Part shown: positions 36,587-47,221 of the stretch, piece by piece
How positions within the stretch are numbered: position 1 is the first letter of the stretch
Layout of the letters: each line of letters starts with the position of its first letter
Assembly (NCBI GenBank): GCA_026709415.1
Contig: JAPOSZ010000013.1
Span: 1-64,000, forward strand
Direction: 5' to 3'
From: Flavobacteriaceae bacterium
Lineage (GTDB): Bacteria; Bacteroidota; Bacteroidia; Flavobacteriales; Flavobacteriaceae
Length of the DNA stretch: 64,000 nucleotides
Notes under the pieces: generated by a model
Told to the model about the DNA's origin: nothing
The model's input: the letters and a program-made list of their open reading frames with translations, nothing else
The model's database searches: none
Translations under genes and position numbers: made by a program

Positions 36587-39007
36587 CTATTGGATGACAT
36601 ATTCCCTGACGATGGGTTTTCCTTCATAACCTGGTCCGCCGTTATCATCTTTGATATGAAGAGTTGTTTGGCCGTTTTTCACATTGAACTTTTCGCCTTC
36701 TATTGGAACGCCTAGAGTCAGCAGTATCTTTTTGTCAAGGGCTGTATCACCCAACTTTTTAAATTTTATCGGATCGGATATACTGACCCTGAGCTTGCCG
36801 GAGTCTTTGACCAACGTGGCCAACATTGGTCTTGTGGAGGAAACAGTACCGAACCCTTCAATTGCCACTTGGCCCGCCATTTTGAAAACGATCATACAGG
36901 CCTCGGCTTGTTTGTCCAACACCGCTTGCACATGGTCCGTATTGCTTATAATGGCATATCGGGAGATATCATTATCCTGGATAAATTCCACGGGCACACT
37001 AGGAAATACCATATAAGATGCTTTTGCATTTTCCGGATCTTTGCCGTGATTGATTGCCAAAAGGAATGTTTTGTGACGGAACGCCTTACTCTTGTTATGT
37101 TTAAGAACTTCCTTGACATCGCCAGAACGCTCTTCAACAATGAGCCGAACATGGACCGTTTCTCCATGATTGACGGGGATGAAATAAGCAATACCATCAT
37201 GCCAAAACCATCCGTTATCCTTTAATTCAAAGGTCAAGTCATGCGGTAATTTTTTATGGTTTAATTTTTGTTCTTCTCCGTTTATAAAAGCTACGATGTC
37301 CCCATTCAATATTCTATTGTCCAATGAGGTCCATATTTCCTTGTTCTGCCCCCCGCTTATTCTTCGTATCCCGGAAGTGAGGTTGATGGCTCCTTGATCC
37401 ACAAAAAATCCTGCTTTGGATGCTTCAACAGTTCCAATCGAAGTGTTGGCATGGCCTAAATCAAAAGCGAACAGACCAAAACGGCCATCGGTTGTTCCGT
37501 TACAGAATCGTGAAGTACCGGTCGTCATTTTTTGGTTTAATGTCTTATGGCCAAACTGTTCGGCCGTAACCCCAGGTAATGCTGACCACCGCAAGGCGGG
37601 ACGTACTTTCCAGTATTCGCCACCCCGTTGCATGATGGGCATATGCCCACTAGACAAATGATAGTTTTGATCCCACTCGCTGGATTTGGTCAAGTTGCTC
37701 AATCCTTTATATCCAATGTACCAGCCTGGACGCCTATGCAGCAAGTACTCCCATTTCCAATAAGAGCGAGTCTCCGAGAGATTTTTGTCGTGGGTTTTAT
37801 TCGCGACGTTGTTTCGTAACGTGATCAACTCATCGTGCCGCGATAAATATTGGGAATCCAAAGCCAATATTTCATTGATCATATCAAGTAGGGTTCCAGG
37901 AGAAATCTTGGCCTTGATTTTGCTGACTTGGGCAGCGTTCTTTCCGCCCACAATCCCTAAATCGAACCACTCATCTTCATAAACAACATACTGCCATTTA
38001 TCGAGCATTTGGGTTTGATAGGTTTCATAATGTCGTTCTTTAAAGGCTAGTTTTGTTCCTTCAAGCATTTTCATTAGACCGACACTTCCTAAAAAATCGC
38101 CTTTACCGTAAGGCAGGCAGTAGGCTTGTGCCCCATGATGCCAAAAACCACCATCGGTCAGTGTCCCCATCCCCCCGGAATAATGTCTTCGGGGATCGTA
38201 CTCAAAACCATCATATAAATGGTATTTCAGTTGGTTGAGGGCCATTTGACCACCTAGTTGGTATTTTAAGAGAAAATGAGGGACAATATGGTTGAAGCGA
38301 GCCCGCCAATTAACCCCTCTATTTTGAGCTCCCACGGCTTCATCTATAATGTAATCGGTATAGTCTACAATACCCCAAGCCAGTTGTTTTGGATTCAGAT
38401 TTCCCTTTTCGGCTTCCCTTAAAATGTAATCGTACAAACAAATCAAGATCCGATCAAGCTGGGCTAGAATCGGTGTCGCAAGATGGGAGGAGCGAAAAGT
38501 ACCGAAACGCATGGTTAACCGCCAATAAGCTCGTTCAGGAGCGTAGTTATCCATATACCACTCCAAGCGTTTAACTATAAGAGGTTCTATCTCTTGTTGT
38601 AGTTTCTTATTGGATGTCGTTGCACAAAATCGAGCAAGTTGGTACAAATCGTCCAAAAACATGCCATGTGCGAGGTACTTTTCCCCTTCTTCTCTTTTTG
38701 GAGAAGGGAGGACTTTACTTTTGATAACCGAGGGATCGACATTTACCTTTTCAAGCCTCGGTCCATCATGTCCGTTTTCGGCTATCTTGGATAAAATAGC
38801 CCTGGCTTCGTTTTCATTGGGGATTTTACTCTCGATGGTTTCCTTCGAAATGAGTTTAAATGGGCTACTTTCTCCATAAAGATAGTGTCGTTGTATGGTT
38901 TCAAAAATCTTTTCAATGCCCTTATCACTTTTTATGGACTGTCCATTTATTGATAAAGTAACAACACACATGAAGCATGTAGCATAAGTTCGGAAATGCA
39001 CTTTCAT
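36587..39007 (-). CDS. polysaccharide lyase family 8 enzyme
   Basis: An 806-residue secreted lyase expected to cleave uronic-acid polysaccharides such as hyaluronan or chondroitin by beta-elimination. It has a signal segment (CFMCVVTLSINGQS), then an (alpha/alpha) toroid with AYWRLTMRFGTFRSSHLATP and the active-site stretch GTLTDGGFWHHGAQAYCLPY. A beta-sandwich part follows, with PGWYIGYKGLSNLTKSSEWD, GHMPIMQRGGEYW and RWSALPGVTAEQ, as in PL8. A lyase C-terminal domain closes the protein. It is the third gene of susC-susD-PL8 on the minus strand, 281 bases after susD. The exact glycan is unknown. Confidence 0.82.
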   Translation of the reverse strand: MKVHFRTYATCFMCVVTLSINGQSIKSDKGIEKIFETIQRHYLYGESSPFKLISKETIESKIPNENEARAILSKIAENGHDGPRLEKVNVDPSVIKSKVLPSPKREEGEKYLAHGMFLDDLYQLARFCATTSNKKLQQEIEPLIVKRLEWYMDNYAPERAYWRLTMRFGTFRSSHLATPILAQLDRILICLYDYILREAEKGNLNPKQLAWGIVDYTDYIIDEAVGAQNRGVNWRARFNHIVPHFLLKYQLGGQMALNQLKYHLYDGFEYDPRRHYSGGMGTLTDGGFWHHGAQAYCLPYGKGDFLGSVGLMKMLEGTKLAFKERHYETYQTQMLDKWQYVVYEDEWFDLGIVGGKNAAQVSKIKAKISPGTLLDMINEILALDSQYLSRHDELITLRNNVANKTHDKNLSETRSYWKWEYLLHRRPGWYIGYKGLSNLTKSSEWDQNYHLSSGHMPIMQRGGEYWKVRPALRWSALPGVTAEQFGHKTLNQKMTTGTSRFCNGTTDGRFGLFAFDLGHANTSIGTVEASKAGFFVDQGAINLTSGIRRISGGQNKEIWTSLDNRILNGDIVAFINGEEQKLNHKKLPHDLTFELKDNGWFWHDGIAYFIPVNHGETVHVRLIVEERSGDVKEVLKHNKSKAFRHKTFLLAINHGKDPENAKASYMVFPSVPVEFIQDNDISRYAIISNTDHVQAVLDKQAEACMIVFKMAGQVAIEGFGTVSSTRPMLATLVKDSGKLRVSISDPIKFKKLGDTALDKKILLTLGVPIEGEKFNVKNGQTTLHIKDDNGGPGYEGKPIVREYVIQ

Positions 39008-39288
39008 TGGTTTGCTTTTGATGTTCTCTTTAGATTCAAAGTTTCAGTCTTAAACCAAGGAACACTAAGTTTTTCCCGATAAGAAAGTCTCGTTTCCCAT
39101 GACTAGATAGTTTCAATTCAAGGCAAAACAGAGACTCTTTGGCTAAGACAATCTTGCTCAAAATTATAGAATTCAAACGAACCGTACAAGTCCCTATTCA
39201 TTATGTAAAAAGAAACTTTTTGGCTTGTATAATCCAAAGTGTTCTACTTATAGATTATCAAATCAAAGGAACGCCGTAGCAAGTCAAT

Positions 39289-40821
39289 TTAATCAATTAA
39301 ATGGGGCGATTTATCTAGTTCTCCCTGTGGAATGGGAGCAAAATAATTGGCAGGACTAGTATCTCCCAAAATAGGTCCCACAGGTTCTAATGGTGACCGA
39401 TTTGCATTTGCTTCAGCAACTCGTTCCATTCTAGCTAAATCATCCCAACGTTTAAACTCTCCAGCCAATTCCCATTTCCTTTCTGTGTAGGCAAGTTCTG
39501 CTAAATCACCAGATGTTAAATCGACAGGTGAACTAGAGGTGTTTATATCATGTCCATAAGCTCTTCTACGCACTTTATTTAATGCTTCCCATGCATCACT
39601 AGAATTATCTCCAGATCTTGCTGTGGCCTCCGCATAGTAAAGCAATAAATCTGCATAACGCATACTATAAGTGGTCATGTTGGTAGCGGAGTTAGTGGTA
39701 CTAATCTCGTCTAAAAAACCAGTTGCTTTTAAATATAACGGATGAACTTCATTGACTCCACGTTGATTATCAACTAACTCATCCCATTGAAAGGTATTTC
39801 CACGATAAGTTACTTCAGTACGAAAAGTGGCCTCTCTTCTCGGTCCAGCAGGAAATTCATTAAACAAAGTGTATTCTGGAAATACTTCGGCCCAACCTCT
39901 TACAGGCCAAGGATAACCCAATCTACCAGTATGTCTATTGGAATAACGACCACTTAAAGTAGCATTGTGAGCTACCCCAAAAACAATCTCAGAATTAAAT
40001 CGATTTTCATCTGAGATTGACCATAAAGTCATCATATCGGGAACAAGTGCAAAACCATGTGTCGAAGAGTTATCAATAACAGCTTTAGCACTAGTGGCCG
40101 CCATGGCATATTTAGAGGTGTCTTTTAAAGGCCAACCTGCCCAATGCATATATAACTTAGCCAAGTATGCTCTTGCCGATCCATTATTAGGACGTATCGC
40201 AGCGGGAACGCCGGGGTATTTATCTGGTAACAAACTCTCAGCCATTAAAAAATCACTTTCAACTTGATTGTAGATTTCTAATATTTCAGATTTAGGTAAT
40301 TCCAAATTATCCGTAATGTTGTTATCTAACGGCATGGGCACTCTACCAAAAGTTCTAGTCAAATGAAAATAGCAAAAAGCTCTTATAAAATAAGCTTCCC
40401 CAATGAAATAATTGGTCGTCTCATCTGTCCCCTCTATATTTTCTCTGTTGGCAATAATGTTGTTTGCTTCATTGATCGTTGTATAAAAAGGATTGTAGCT
40501 TAAAAATAGCCTGGAAGAGACGGAACTCAGTACCATTTGATCAGAATCTCGATATCCTTGTTTATTCCATGCGCTATGCGCTGTAAGGTCATCCGCTCCA
40601 TAAGCTCTTATCCAACAAAACCCCCATTGATTAGCCGCAGTAAATTGCCTATACATACCAGCAACGGCTGCTTCTAATGCCGGATTAGAGTTAAGAGAGC
40701 CAGGATCTAATCTTGCCTCGGTTGGGTTTTCTTCTTCTAAAGTACAGTTGATACAAAAAGAAATGAAACTAACTAAAGTGACTAGAGCAAGAAGACTTTT
40801 TGTGAATAGTTTAATTTTCAT
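39289..40821 (-). CDS. SusD/RagB-family glycan-binding lipoprotein
   Basis: A 510-residue surface lipoprotein with lipobox SFISFCINC. The SusD-like N-terminal helices contain EAVAGMYRQF, and the family block FIGEAYFIRAFCYFHLTRTF with GRVPMPL is present. The C-terminal RagB region has YSMRYADLLLYYAEATARSG, VRRRAYG and YTERKWELAGEFKRWDDLAR. It caps the SusC transporter encoded 37 bases upstream in the same operon and captures oligosaccharides for import. Confidence 0.92.
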   Translation of the reverse strand: MKIKLFTKSLLALVTLVSFISFCINCTLEEENPTEARLDPGSLNSNPALEAAVAGMYRQFTAANQWGFCWIRAYGADDLTAHSAWNKQGYRDSDQMVLSSVSSRLFLSYNPFYTTINEANNIIANRENIEGTDETTNYFIGEAYFIRAFCYFHLTRTFGRVPMPLDNNITDNLELPKSEILEIYNQVESDFLMAESLLPDKYPGVPAAIRPNNGSARAYLAKLYMHWAGWPLKDTSKYAMAATSAKAVIDNSSTHGFALVPDMMTLWSISDENRFNSEIVFGVAHNATLSGRYSNRHTGRLGYPWPVRGWAEVFPEYTLFNEFPAGPRREATFRTEVTYRGNTFQWDELVDNQRGVNEVHPLYLKATGFLDEISTTNSATNMTTYSMRYADLLLYYAEATARSGDNSSDAWEALNKVRRRAYGHDINTSSSPVDLTSGDLAELAYTERKWELAGEFKRWDDLARMERVAEANANRSPLEPVGPILGDTSPANYFAPIPQGELDKSPHLID

Positions 40822-40858
40822 GACACTAATTTTTTAACGTGAATAATTTGTTTTTAGA

Positions 40859-43780
40859 TTAAAAAGTGACATTTAATCCGAATGTAAAATTTCTGGTGTT
40901 TGGATTTGCTCCGTAATCAATAGATGAAGCTGTCCCAGAAGATACATTTGTAGAGCTTGCCTCAGGGTCATATCCTTCATAATCTGATATCGTCAATAAA
41001 TTTTGAGCACTGGCATAGATTCTAATGGTATTAATAAAACCACGAGCATCAATATTGTATCCTAAAGCTAAATTGCTCAATCTAATGAAATCGCCTTTTT
41101 CTACAAATCTCGTTGAGTTAACAAAAAGATCGCCTCCTGCAGGGATATTTGTTTGATTTTCAGGTGTCCATCTATTTCGATACTCACCATAAGTGGGCCC
41201 TCCTTGAATTCCTCCTGATAAAGAAACTTTCCCTCTAGTAAAGTTCATAACATCGAAACCATGAACCCCTCTTAATAGAAAATTCAAATCAAATTTTCCA
41301 AAAACAAAGGTGTTATTGATGGCCCATGTATGTTTCGGAACCCCATTACCGATTACGTCCAATACGATTCCATCATTATCATGCAAGTATCTAGCATCTC
41401 CAGGCGTTCCACCAAGATCTCCTATTTGATAAGCTCCTAAAGCGGTCGCCCCAAAAAATTGACCTAAAGGAGCTCCTACTTTCACTTGAACATAAGCTCC
41501 AGTAGTGTTTGAAATATTACCAACGGGAAATATAAAAAGTTCATCAACGCCATTAGATAATGATTTCACCTCACTTTCATTAAAAGAGTAGTTGGCATTA
41601 ATATTCCAATCAAAATCATCTGTTTTTATTGGTGTTATGTTAAAATCAACTTCCCAGCCACCATTAAAAACTTCTCCTATATTCTGAGTTATCGTCCCTC
41701 CACCTAAAAAATCCGAAATAGGAACATCTAATAATAAATCAACGGTATTCTTCCAATATTTGTTTAATGAGAGGGATGCTTTTCCATTGAAGAAAGTGGC
41801 ATCTAAACCAATATTCGTTTGTTTCGTGGTCTCCCATGTCAGATCAGGATTGCCTAAATTTCCACCTGTTAAACCAATTCCACTTGATTCGGTTGTTCCG
41901 TTTAGGGGATAATTACTTCCTGTAGAAAGAGTACTAAATGTTGAAAAAGGTGGAATGGCCTGATTCCCAACTTCACCGTATCCAGCTCGTATTTTTAGAG
42001 ATTGTATTCGATTGTTGAATAAATCTCTAAATTGGTATGCTACGGCCCCTGAAGGGAATACACCGACCCTGTTCCCAGATCGAAATCGTGATGAAATGTC
42101 TGTCCTGATGGTGCCAGTCAAATATAACTTTCTATCAAAATTATAATCCGCTCTACCCATATAGGATTGAATATGAAACTTCGATAAATTGGAATTCACT
42201 CTCGGTTGTGTCCCCAAGTTTAACGAATAGAAGTTTGCAGGAAGTGAGAACTCACCTCCATTAGCCGTGATACTTTTTGACACGCTTTTTTGATTTTCAA
42301 AAAGCCCCGTCACTTTCAGATTGTGAAGGTTAAAACTTTTCGTCCAAGTCAAGATATTACTATTTTGAATCGTCGTCAAATGATTGGCGGATCCTCCACC
42401 AGAAGCCCCTGTAATATTCCCTAAAGCGGTTCCTGCGGGCACCCCATTATATCGTTCTCTAATTCGACCACGATATATCAGGCCTCCAAAGACGGTTAAG
42501 TTTAAATTTGGAGTGATATCATAAGAAAGGTTCAAATTGGTATGAACCGCTGGTGTGGTAAAATAATCTTCAGACTCAAGTCTTTGAGCGATAGGGTTGA
42601 TTAATGAACTACCGCCACCTAAGAAATTATAATTCCCATCGGAATCCTTTACTGGGATAGTCGGATCCCAACCGACAATACCGACAATACCGCCTCTTGC
42701 ATCAGGAGAAGATCTGATTCCACCACTTATTATATTAAGAGATTGATCATGAACTCCGTTGATATTTAATTGTACCGACAAGTTATCATTAAATTCAAGA
42801 TCCAAATTAGATCTTAAAGAATATCTGGTGTAATCTGAATTAATGGTTGTTCCAGATTGGTCTAAAACATTTCCTGAAACGAAATACCCCACTTTATTTT
42901 CTTTGCCACTAATGGATAGTTGTAAGTTCGTTGTATAACCCGTCGTGAAAAATTCGTCTTGATAATCAGCTCCTCCATCCATGACATCAACATTGTTTAT
43001 AGTCGCAAACTCTTGAGGAGACAATAAATCCAATTTTTTTGAAATGGAAGACACAGAAGTAAAAGCATCAACAGTTATGGTCGGTTCTCCTTGACCACGC
43101 TTGGTTGTCACTAATACAACCCCATTGGCTCCTCGTGAACCATAGATTGCCGTCGCAGAGGCATCTTTTAAAATTTCCATTGAAGCGATATCATTCGTGT
43201 TTAGTAATTTTAAATCGGCTCCGATAACACCATCTATAACAATTAATGGCTGATTACTTCCATTAATCGAATTAGCCCCTCGAACTCTGATTTTAACATC
43301 TGCTCCCGGAGCCCCTGAATTCTTGCTTACCTGCACCCCAGATGCACGCCCTTGTAGGGCATCTTCGACGCGAAATATCGGTTGCTTTTCAAAATCACGT
43401 GGGCCAACACTAGAAACGGCTCCTGTTAAGTCACTCTTTAAGGAGGTCCCATAACCAACGACAACGACAGCATCAAGTTGTAATAAATCGGTTTCTAAGG
43501 ACACATCGATGGATGATAATATTCCTGTTGAAACTTCTTTCGTTTTAAATCCAACATAACTGAACACCAATACATCACTTGATGTCGCTTCAATAGAATA
43601 ACTTCCATCAAAATCTGATTGGGTACCGGTATTCGTCCCTTTTACCAAAATACTGACTCCTGGTAATGGCGAATTTTTGTCATCGGTGACCGTACCGGTT
43701 ACTGTTTTTGTTTGAGCCACCATCATGTTTATAGCGAACAAAAACGGAAAAAACAAAAAATAGTAGTTCATTCTTTTCAT
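40859..43780 (-). CDS. SusC/RagA-family TonB-linked outer-membrane transporter (locus pair 1)
   Basis: A 973-residue oligosaccharide importer. It has a signal peptide, a CarboxypepD_reg domain (VTGTVTDDKNSPLPGVSILV, then KGTNTGTQSDFDG), the TonB-box-like VVVVGYGTSLKSDLTGAVSS, and the plug signature (RIRGANS-like RVRGANSINGSNQPLIVIDG and IYGSRGANGVVLVTTKRG). A long barrel follows, ending FGLNVTF. It heads a susC-susD-PL8 operon and is divergent from the second PL8 gene. A likely promoter and a paired G-run motif lie upstream. Confidence 0.93.
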   Translation of the reverse strand: MKRMNYYFLFFPFLFAINMMVAQTKTVTGTVTDDKNSPLPGVSILVKGTNTGTQSDFDGSYSIEATSSDVLVFSYVGFKTKEVSTGILSSIDVSLETDLLQLDAVVVVGYGTSLKSDLTGAVSSVGPRDFEKQPIFRVEDALQGRASGVQVSKNSGAPGADVKIRVRGANSINGSNQPLIVIDGVIGADLKLLNTNDIASMEILKDASATAIYGSRGANGVVLVTTKRGQGEPTITVDAFTSVSSISKKLDLLSPQEFATINNVDVMDGGADYQDEFFTTGYTTNLQLSISGKENKVGYFVSGNVLDQSGTTINSDYTRYSLRSNLDLEFNDNLSVQLNINGVHDQSLNIISGGIRSSPDARGGIVGIVGWDPTIPVKDSDGNYNFLGGGSSLINPIAQRLESEDYFTTPAVHTNLNLSYDITPNLNLTVFGGLIYRGRIRERYNGVPAGTALGNITGASGGGSANHLTTIQNSNILTWTKSFNLHNLKVTGLFENQKSVSKSITANGGEFSLPANFYSLNLGTQPRVNSNLSKFHIQSYMGRADYNFDRKLYLTGTIRTDISSRFRSGNRVGVFPSGAVAYQFRDLFNNRIQSLKIRAGYGEVGNQAIPPFSTFSTLSTGSNYPLNGTTESSGIGLTGGNLGNPDLTWETTKQTNIGLDATFFNGKASLSLNKYWKNTVDLLLDVPISDFLGGGTITQNIGEVFNGGWEVDFNITPIKTDDFDWNINANYSFNESEVKSLSNGVDELFIFPVGNISNTTGAYVQVKVGAPLGQFFGATALGAYQIGDLGGTPGDARYLHDNDGIVLDVIGNGVPKHTWAINNTFVFGKFDLNFLLRGVHGFDVMNFTRGKVSLSGGIQGGPTYGEYRNRWTPENQTNIPAGGDLFVNSTRFVEKGDFIRLSNLALGYNIDARGFINTIRIYASAQNLLTISDYEGYDPEASSTNVSSGTASSIDYGANPNTRNFTFGLNVTF

Positions 43781-43812
43781 GTTTAACTGATTTAATTAGT
43801 GATTAGTCTTAA

Positions 43813-43820
43813 TAAATATA
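43813..43820 (-). promoter_or_regulatory. candidate -7 box of the susC1 operon
   Basis: The minus strand reads TATATTTA, one base off TAnnTTTG. A TTG (complement at 43840-43842) lies 19 bases upstream, the expected -33 spacing. The susC start is 33 bases downstream. Confidence 0.4.
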
Positions 43821-43869
43821 ACATGGATACTAATTACAACAAGTGTAATTGGCTAACTAGAAAACGAAT

Positions 43870-43896
43870 GGGGGGTAACAATTCTATTTAAGGGGG
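43870..43896 (-). promoter_or_regulatory. paired G-run motif upstream of susC1, candidate regulator site
   Basis: GGGGGG (43870-43875) and GGGGG (43892-43896) are spaced about two helical turns apart with ATTTA between them. A similar arrangement (GGGG...ATTTAGGGGG) lies upstream of the second susC at 61262-61289. Two half-sites on the same face of DNA upstream of the promoter suggest an activator site. Confidence 0.35.
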
Positions 43897-43954
43897 CAAG
43901 CTGTTCAATGACTAAATAATCTATCTACTAATGAGTAAAACCTTGGTATTGTAA

Positions 43955-43962
43955 TAACTTTG
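43955..43962 (+). promoter_or_regulatory. -7 box of the plus-strand lyase operon
   Basis: TAACTTTG matches TAnnTTTG exactly and lies 146 bases before the PL8 start at 44108. No well-spaced -33 TTG is present, so regulation by an activator is possible. Confidence 0.35.
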
Positions 43963-44107
43963 GGGTACACAACACATATCAGAAGATTAAGATAGCATAT
44001 AAGTGTGTCAACTCTTGCATTCCCACCTGAACCTCTCAAACATAAAAGGATTCTTGATTCGTTCGCTATAATGCTCTCTTGAAAAAATCTTTCAACAAAA
44101 GATTGAA

Positions 44108-47100
44108 ATGATCTCAAAGTATAACGTCACATTAAACCGGATGACCAATGCAGGTCTTAAAATACCATTATTTCTTAAAATAGAAATATGGTACCCTTAT
44201 TTGCTATTGTTTTGCACTGGAGTTATAGCTCAAAACCCAATGGTTGAATCTTTTGAAGATTCGACAATATTGGAAAAATATGATCAAACGGATCGTAGTT
44301 TTCTAAACCTTAGTTCTAGTCATTACCAATTTGGTCAGCAGTCATTATCATGGGAATGGAATGAAAAGCAAAGTGCTTTCGGAACCGCTCATTTCAAAAT
44401 CAATAATAAAGATTTAAATTCTTTAGCATACAGTCAAATATTTCCAGTAAGCCCAGTTATCGTGCTTTCGATCTATAATGAAACGCCTCAAAAAGGGACA
44501 ATCACAATATTATTTCAAAAAGAAGGCCTCAATAAAGCCTGGTTTTCGTTACCATTACAATTTAAAGGTTGGCGCACCATACGGGTTCCGTTTTTTGAAA
44601 TGGAAGGTGATGTTCCTAAGATGTCGGAGCCTATGGAATACGACTATTTTAAGGTCATCGCCAATACGAGCAAAGGAAAACTCTTCTTTGATGATATTGT
44701 TTTTTTACAAAATATGGATAATCGTCACCCTTATCCCGATCTCATGGTACCCTTTATCAAAAAAAATCAAATAAAAAACGCCAACCATTGGATGCCTTTG
44801 GTTGAGAATTTAAAAAGGCTAGAAGAAATTCGAGAACAAAAAATAAGGATAGAAGAGGTAAGAGATTTAAATATCATTAAGAATCGAATCAATGAAAGTT
44901 TATTTTTCAAAGAGAACTCAAATGCTTATGAAGAGGCTCTATTGGACTTTCAATCGTTAGGTATAAGCACTCAGGATGAATATCCATTAGGTCCCCCGCT
45001 AACGCATAATCAACATGAAGTATATTTTGATTCTATTCAACAAGGCCCAAAATCACACAATAATATAAGAGATTTTGGGAAAACTCTTCAAAAGGTAGCC
45101 AATGCGTTTGTTCGTTGTAAAGATTCTATCAAAAAAAATGAACTTGAGAGCAAGTTCATATTAGCGAGCCGCTATTTTTTAGACCAAGGATGGCAAAAGG
45201 GAGTGTCGGGTGGTACCCGTCATCATATTGGTTATAGCACGCGAGAACTGACTAGAGCATTTTACATGATGAGGGAATCCCTGCTTAACGTGGGGCTTCT
45301 GGAAGAAACAGGACAAAGTTTGCAATGGCTAAATAATTTGGGAAAAATATTAGGGGATGAAAAAGAATTTAATGTCAACATCGATTATTTAAACACTCAA
45401 TCTTATTATCATCTTTTAACAATTTATCTTGTAAATAGCACAAACAAACAAGTGGCGTTGTTAAAGGCGTTTTCTAATTATCTGTCTGTTATTCTTTCCC
45501 AGGAAGATAAAGAAGGGGGATTCAAACCAGATGGCACCTCGTGGCATCATAGTGGTCATTATCCAGCGTATGGTATGGGGGGCTTTTTAGGTACTTCTGA
45601 GGTGATCCATAAATTATCCGGAACCATTTTTCGTATCGAAGGCCCTGGTTTTGAAAATTTCAAAAAAGCCCTATTAACGACTACCGAATACAGTCAAACC
45701 TATGATTGGGGATTTGGCAACTCAGGACGCCATCCTTTAGAGTCTTCATATGGGGGCAACAGTATCAAACCATTGAAGAGAGCCTTTTGGCAAATGGCCC
45801 ATTCAGGGACTCATTCAGAAATTGAGAACATTGACAGAGATATTGCGGCTGCTTATATTCGTCTTTGGGGTGATAAGGATACGGTATCTGCAAAAAAGTT
45901 TAAAAAATTAGGTGTTCACCCTCAAATACTACCTGGGTACAAAGTATTGCCATATGCTGCAACGGCCATTCATAGAAGAAATAACTGGGCTGCTATTATA
46001 AAAGGTTACAACAAATACGTCTGGTCTTCAGAAATCTATTCGAACTCTAATCGCTATGGCAGATATCAATCGAACGGCACCATAGAGCTTTTGAATGAGA
46101 CAGGAGAAGTCGGAAGCGGTATCGTTCAGCATGGATGGGATTGGAATAGATATCCAGGAGCGACAATCATATATTATCCTTTGGAAGAATTGGAAACAGA
46201 AAAATCATTACTTATGTTTCTTTCAAATGAATCTTTTGCTGGTGCTGCTCGGCTAGGTAGAAATGGCGTTTTCGGCATGAAATTAAATGAAAGTACGGGT
46301 ACTAATGCAGATGGACATATAGCTGATAGGACAATTACATTTCCCGGAAAATTAAAGGCCAAAAAATCAGTGTTCTCATTTGGGAATAAACTTATCTGTA
46401 TCGGTACGGATATTTCAAGTGTTGATTCGACACATCCTGTGCAAACCAACTTATTTCAAACGTATCTTAAATCACCTACAATGCCCTTTTATTTAGATGG
46501 ATATGGTAAAGTAGATGAATTTCCATTTAGCTCTAATACAGGAAATTGGATAGTAGACCCATATGGTAATGGATATCATATTCTATCCGGAAGTATGTCC
46601 GTTCACAGAAAATCACAACACTCCTATCATAATAAATATTCAGTACGTACTGGAGCAATCCATGGTGGACCAAGAGGCGCTGGATTCAAAGAAACACAAG
46701 GTAATTTTTCAACGGCATGGCTTGATCATGGCTTCGCTCCAAAACAGGGCAAATATGCGTATGTGATATATCCTTTTTTGTCAAAAAAAGATCAAGGAGA
46801 GTTTGAGAATAAGGCAAACAATGATGAATCATATCATATTCTTAGAGCTGATGGTACCGCTCATATTGTCATGGACATACCATCAGCTACCACGGGGTAT
46901 GTGATTTTTGAAACCGATAAAAATTTAGATGATAAAATCATAAAAAAAGTATCTTCTCCCGCGATTATGATGCTTAAAGAGCATACCTCAGAAAATATTA
47001 CCTTAAACATAGTTCAACCTGATCTTCATTTTCCAATAAACAACAATAAGAATGGTTTTACCAATTATAGTCTACCAGTTAAAATCACACTTATTTTAAA

Positions 47101-47221
47101 GGGAAAATGGAATCTTGACAACATTGATGGAACAAAAGTCATCCATCATTCAAATGAGGAAACAATAGTAACCGTAGAATGTCAACATGGTTTTTCCAAT
47201 GTTTTAGATTTAAAAAAATGA
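44108..47221 (+). CDS. chondroitin ABC lyase-like polysaccharide lyase, PL8
   Basis: A 1037-residue secreted lyase resembling chondroitin sulfate ABC endolyases. After the signal (YLLLFCTGVIAQ) comes a lyase N-terminal jelly-roll domain (about residues 45-200; WRTIRVPFFEMEGDV). A toroid follows with the catalytic-region motif GGFKPDGTSWHHSGHYPAYG, where His480/His481 are the candidates. Then NSGRHPLE, the beta-sandwich with SNSNRYGRYQSNGTIELLNE, and a C-terminal domain. It is much longer than the PL8 at 36587, suggesting complementary specificity. Its stop overlaps the ATG of the next small gene by four bases (ATGA). Confidence 0.87.
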   Translation: MISKYNVTLNRMTNAGLKIPLFLKIEIWYPYLLLFCTGVIAQNPMVESFEDSTILEKYDQTDRSFLNLSSSHYQFGQQSLSWEWNEKQSAFGTAHFKINNKDLNSLAYSQIFPVSPVIVLSIYNETPQKGTITILFQKEGLNKAWFSLPLQFKGWRTIRVPFFEMEGDVPKMSEPMEYDYFKVIANTSKGKLFFDDIVFLQNMDNRHPYPDLMVPFIKKNQIKNANHWMPLVENLKRLEEIREQKIRIEEVRDLNIIKNRINESLFFKENSNAYEEALLDFQSLGISTQDEYPLGPPLTHNQHEVYFDSIQQGPKSHNNIRDFGKTLQKVANAFVRCKDSIKKNELESKFILASRYFLDQGWQKGVSGGTRHHIGYSTRELTRAFYMMRESLLNVGLLEETGQSLQWLNNLGKILGDEKEFNVNIDYLNTQSYYHLLTIYLVNSTNKQVALLKAFSNYLSVILSQEDKEGGFKPDGTSWHHSGHYPAYGMGGFLGTSEVIHKLSGTIFRIEGPGFENFKKALLTTTEYSQTYDWGFGNSGRHPLESSYGGNSIKPLKRAFWQMAHSGTHSEIENIDRDIAAAYIRLWGDKDTVSAKKFKKLGVHPQILPGYKVLPYAATAIHRRNNWAAIIKGYNKYVWSSEIYSNSNRYGRYQSNGTIELLNETGEVGSGIVQHGWDWNRYPGATIIYYPLEELETEKSLLMFLSNESFAGAARLGRNGVFGMKLNESTGTNADGHIADRTITFPGKLKAKKSVFSFGNKLICIGTDISSVDSTHPVQTNLFQTYLKSPTMPFYLDGYGKVDEFPFSSNTGNWIVDPYGNGYHILSGSMSVHRKSQHSYHNKYSVRTGAIHGGPRGAGFKETQGNFSTAWLDHGFAPKQGKYAYVIYPFLSKKDQGEFENKANNDESYHILRADGTAHIVMDIPSATTGYVIFETDKNLDDKIIKKVSSPAIMMLKEHTSENITLNIVQPDLHFPINNNKNGFTNYSLPVKITLILKGKWNLDNIDGTKVIHHSNEETIVTVECQHGFSNVLDLKK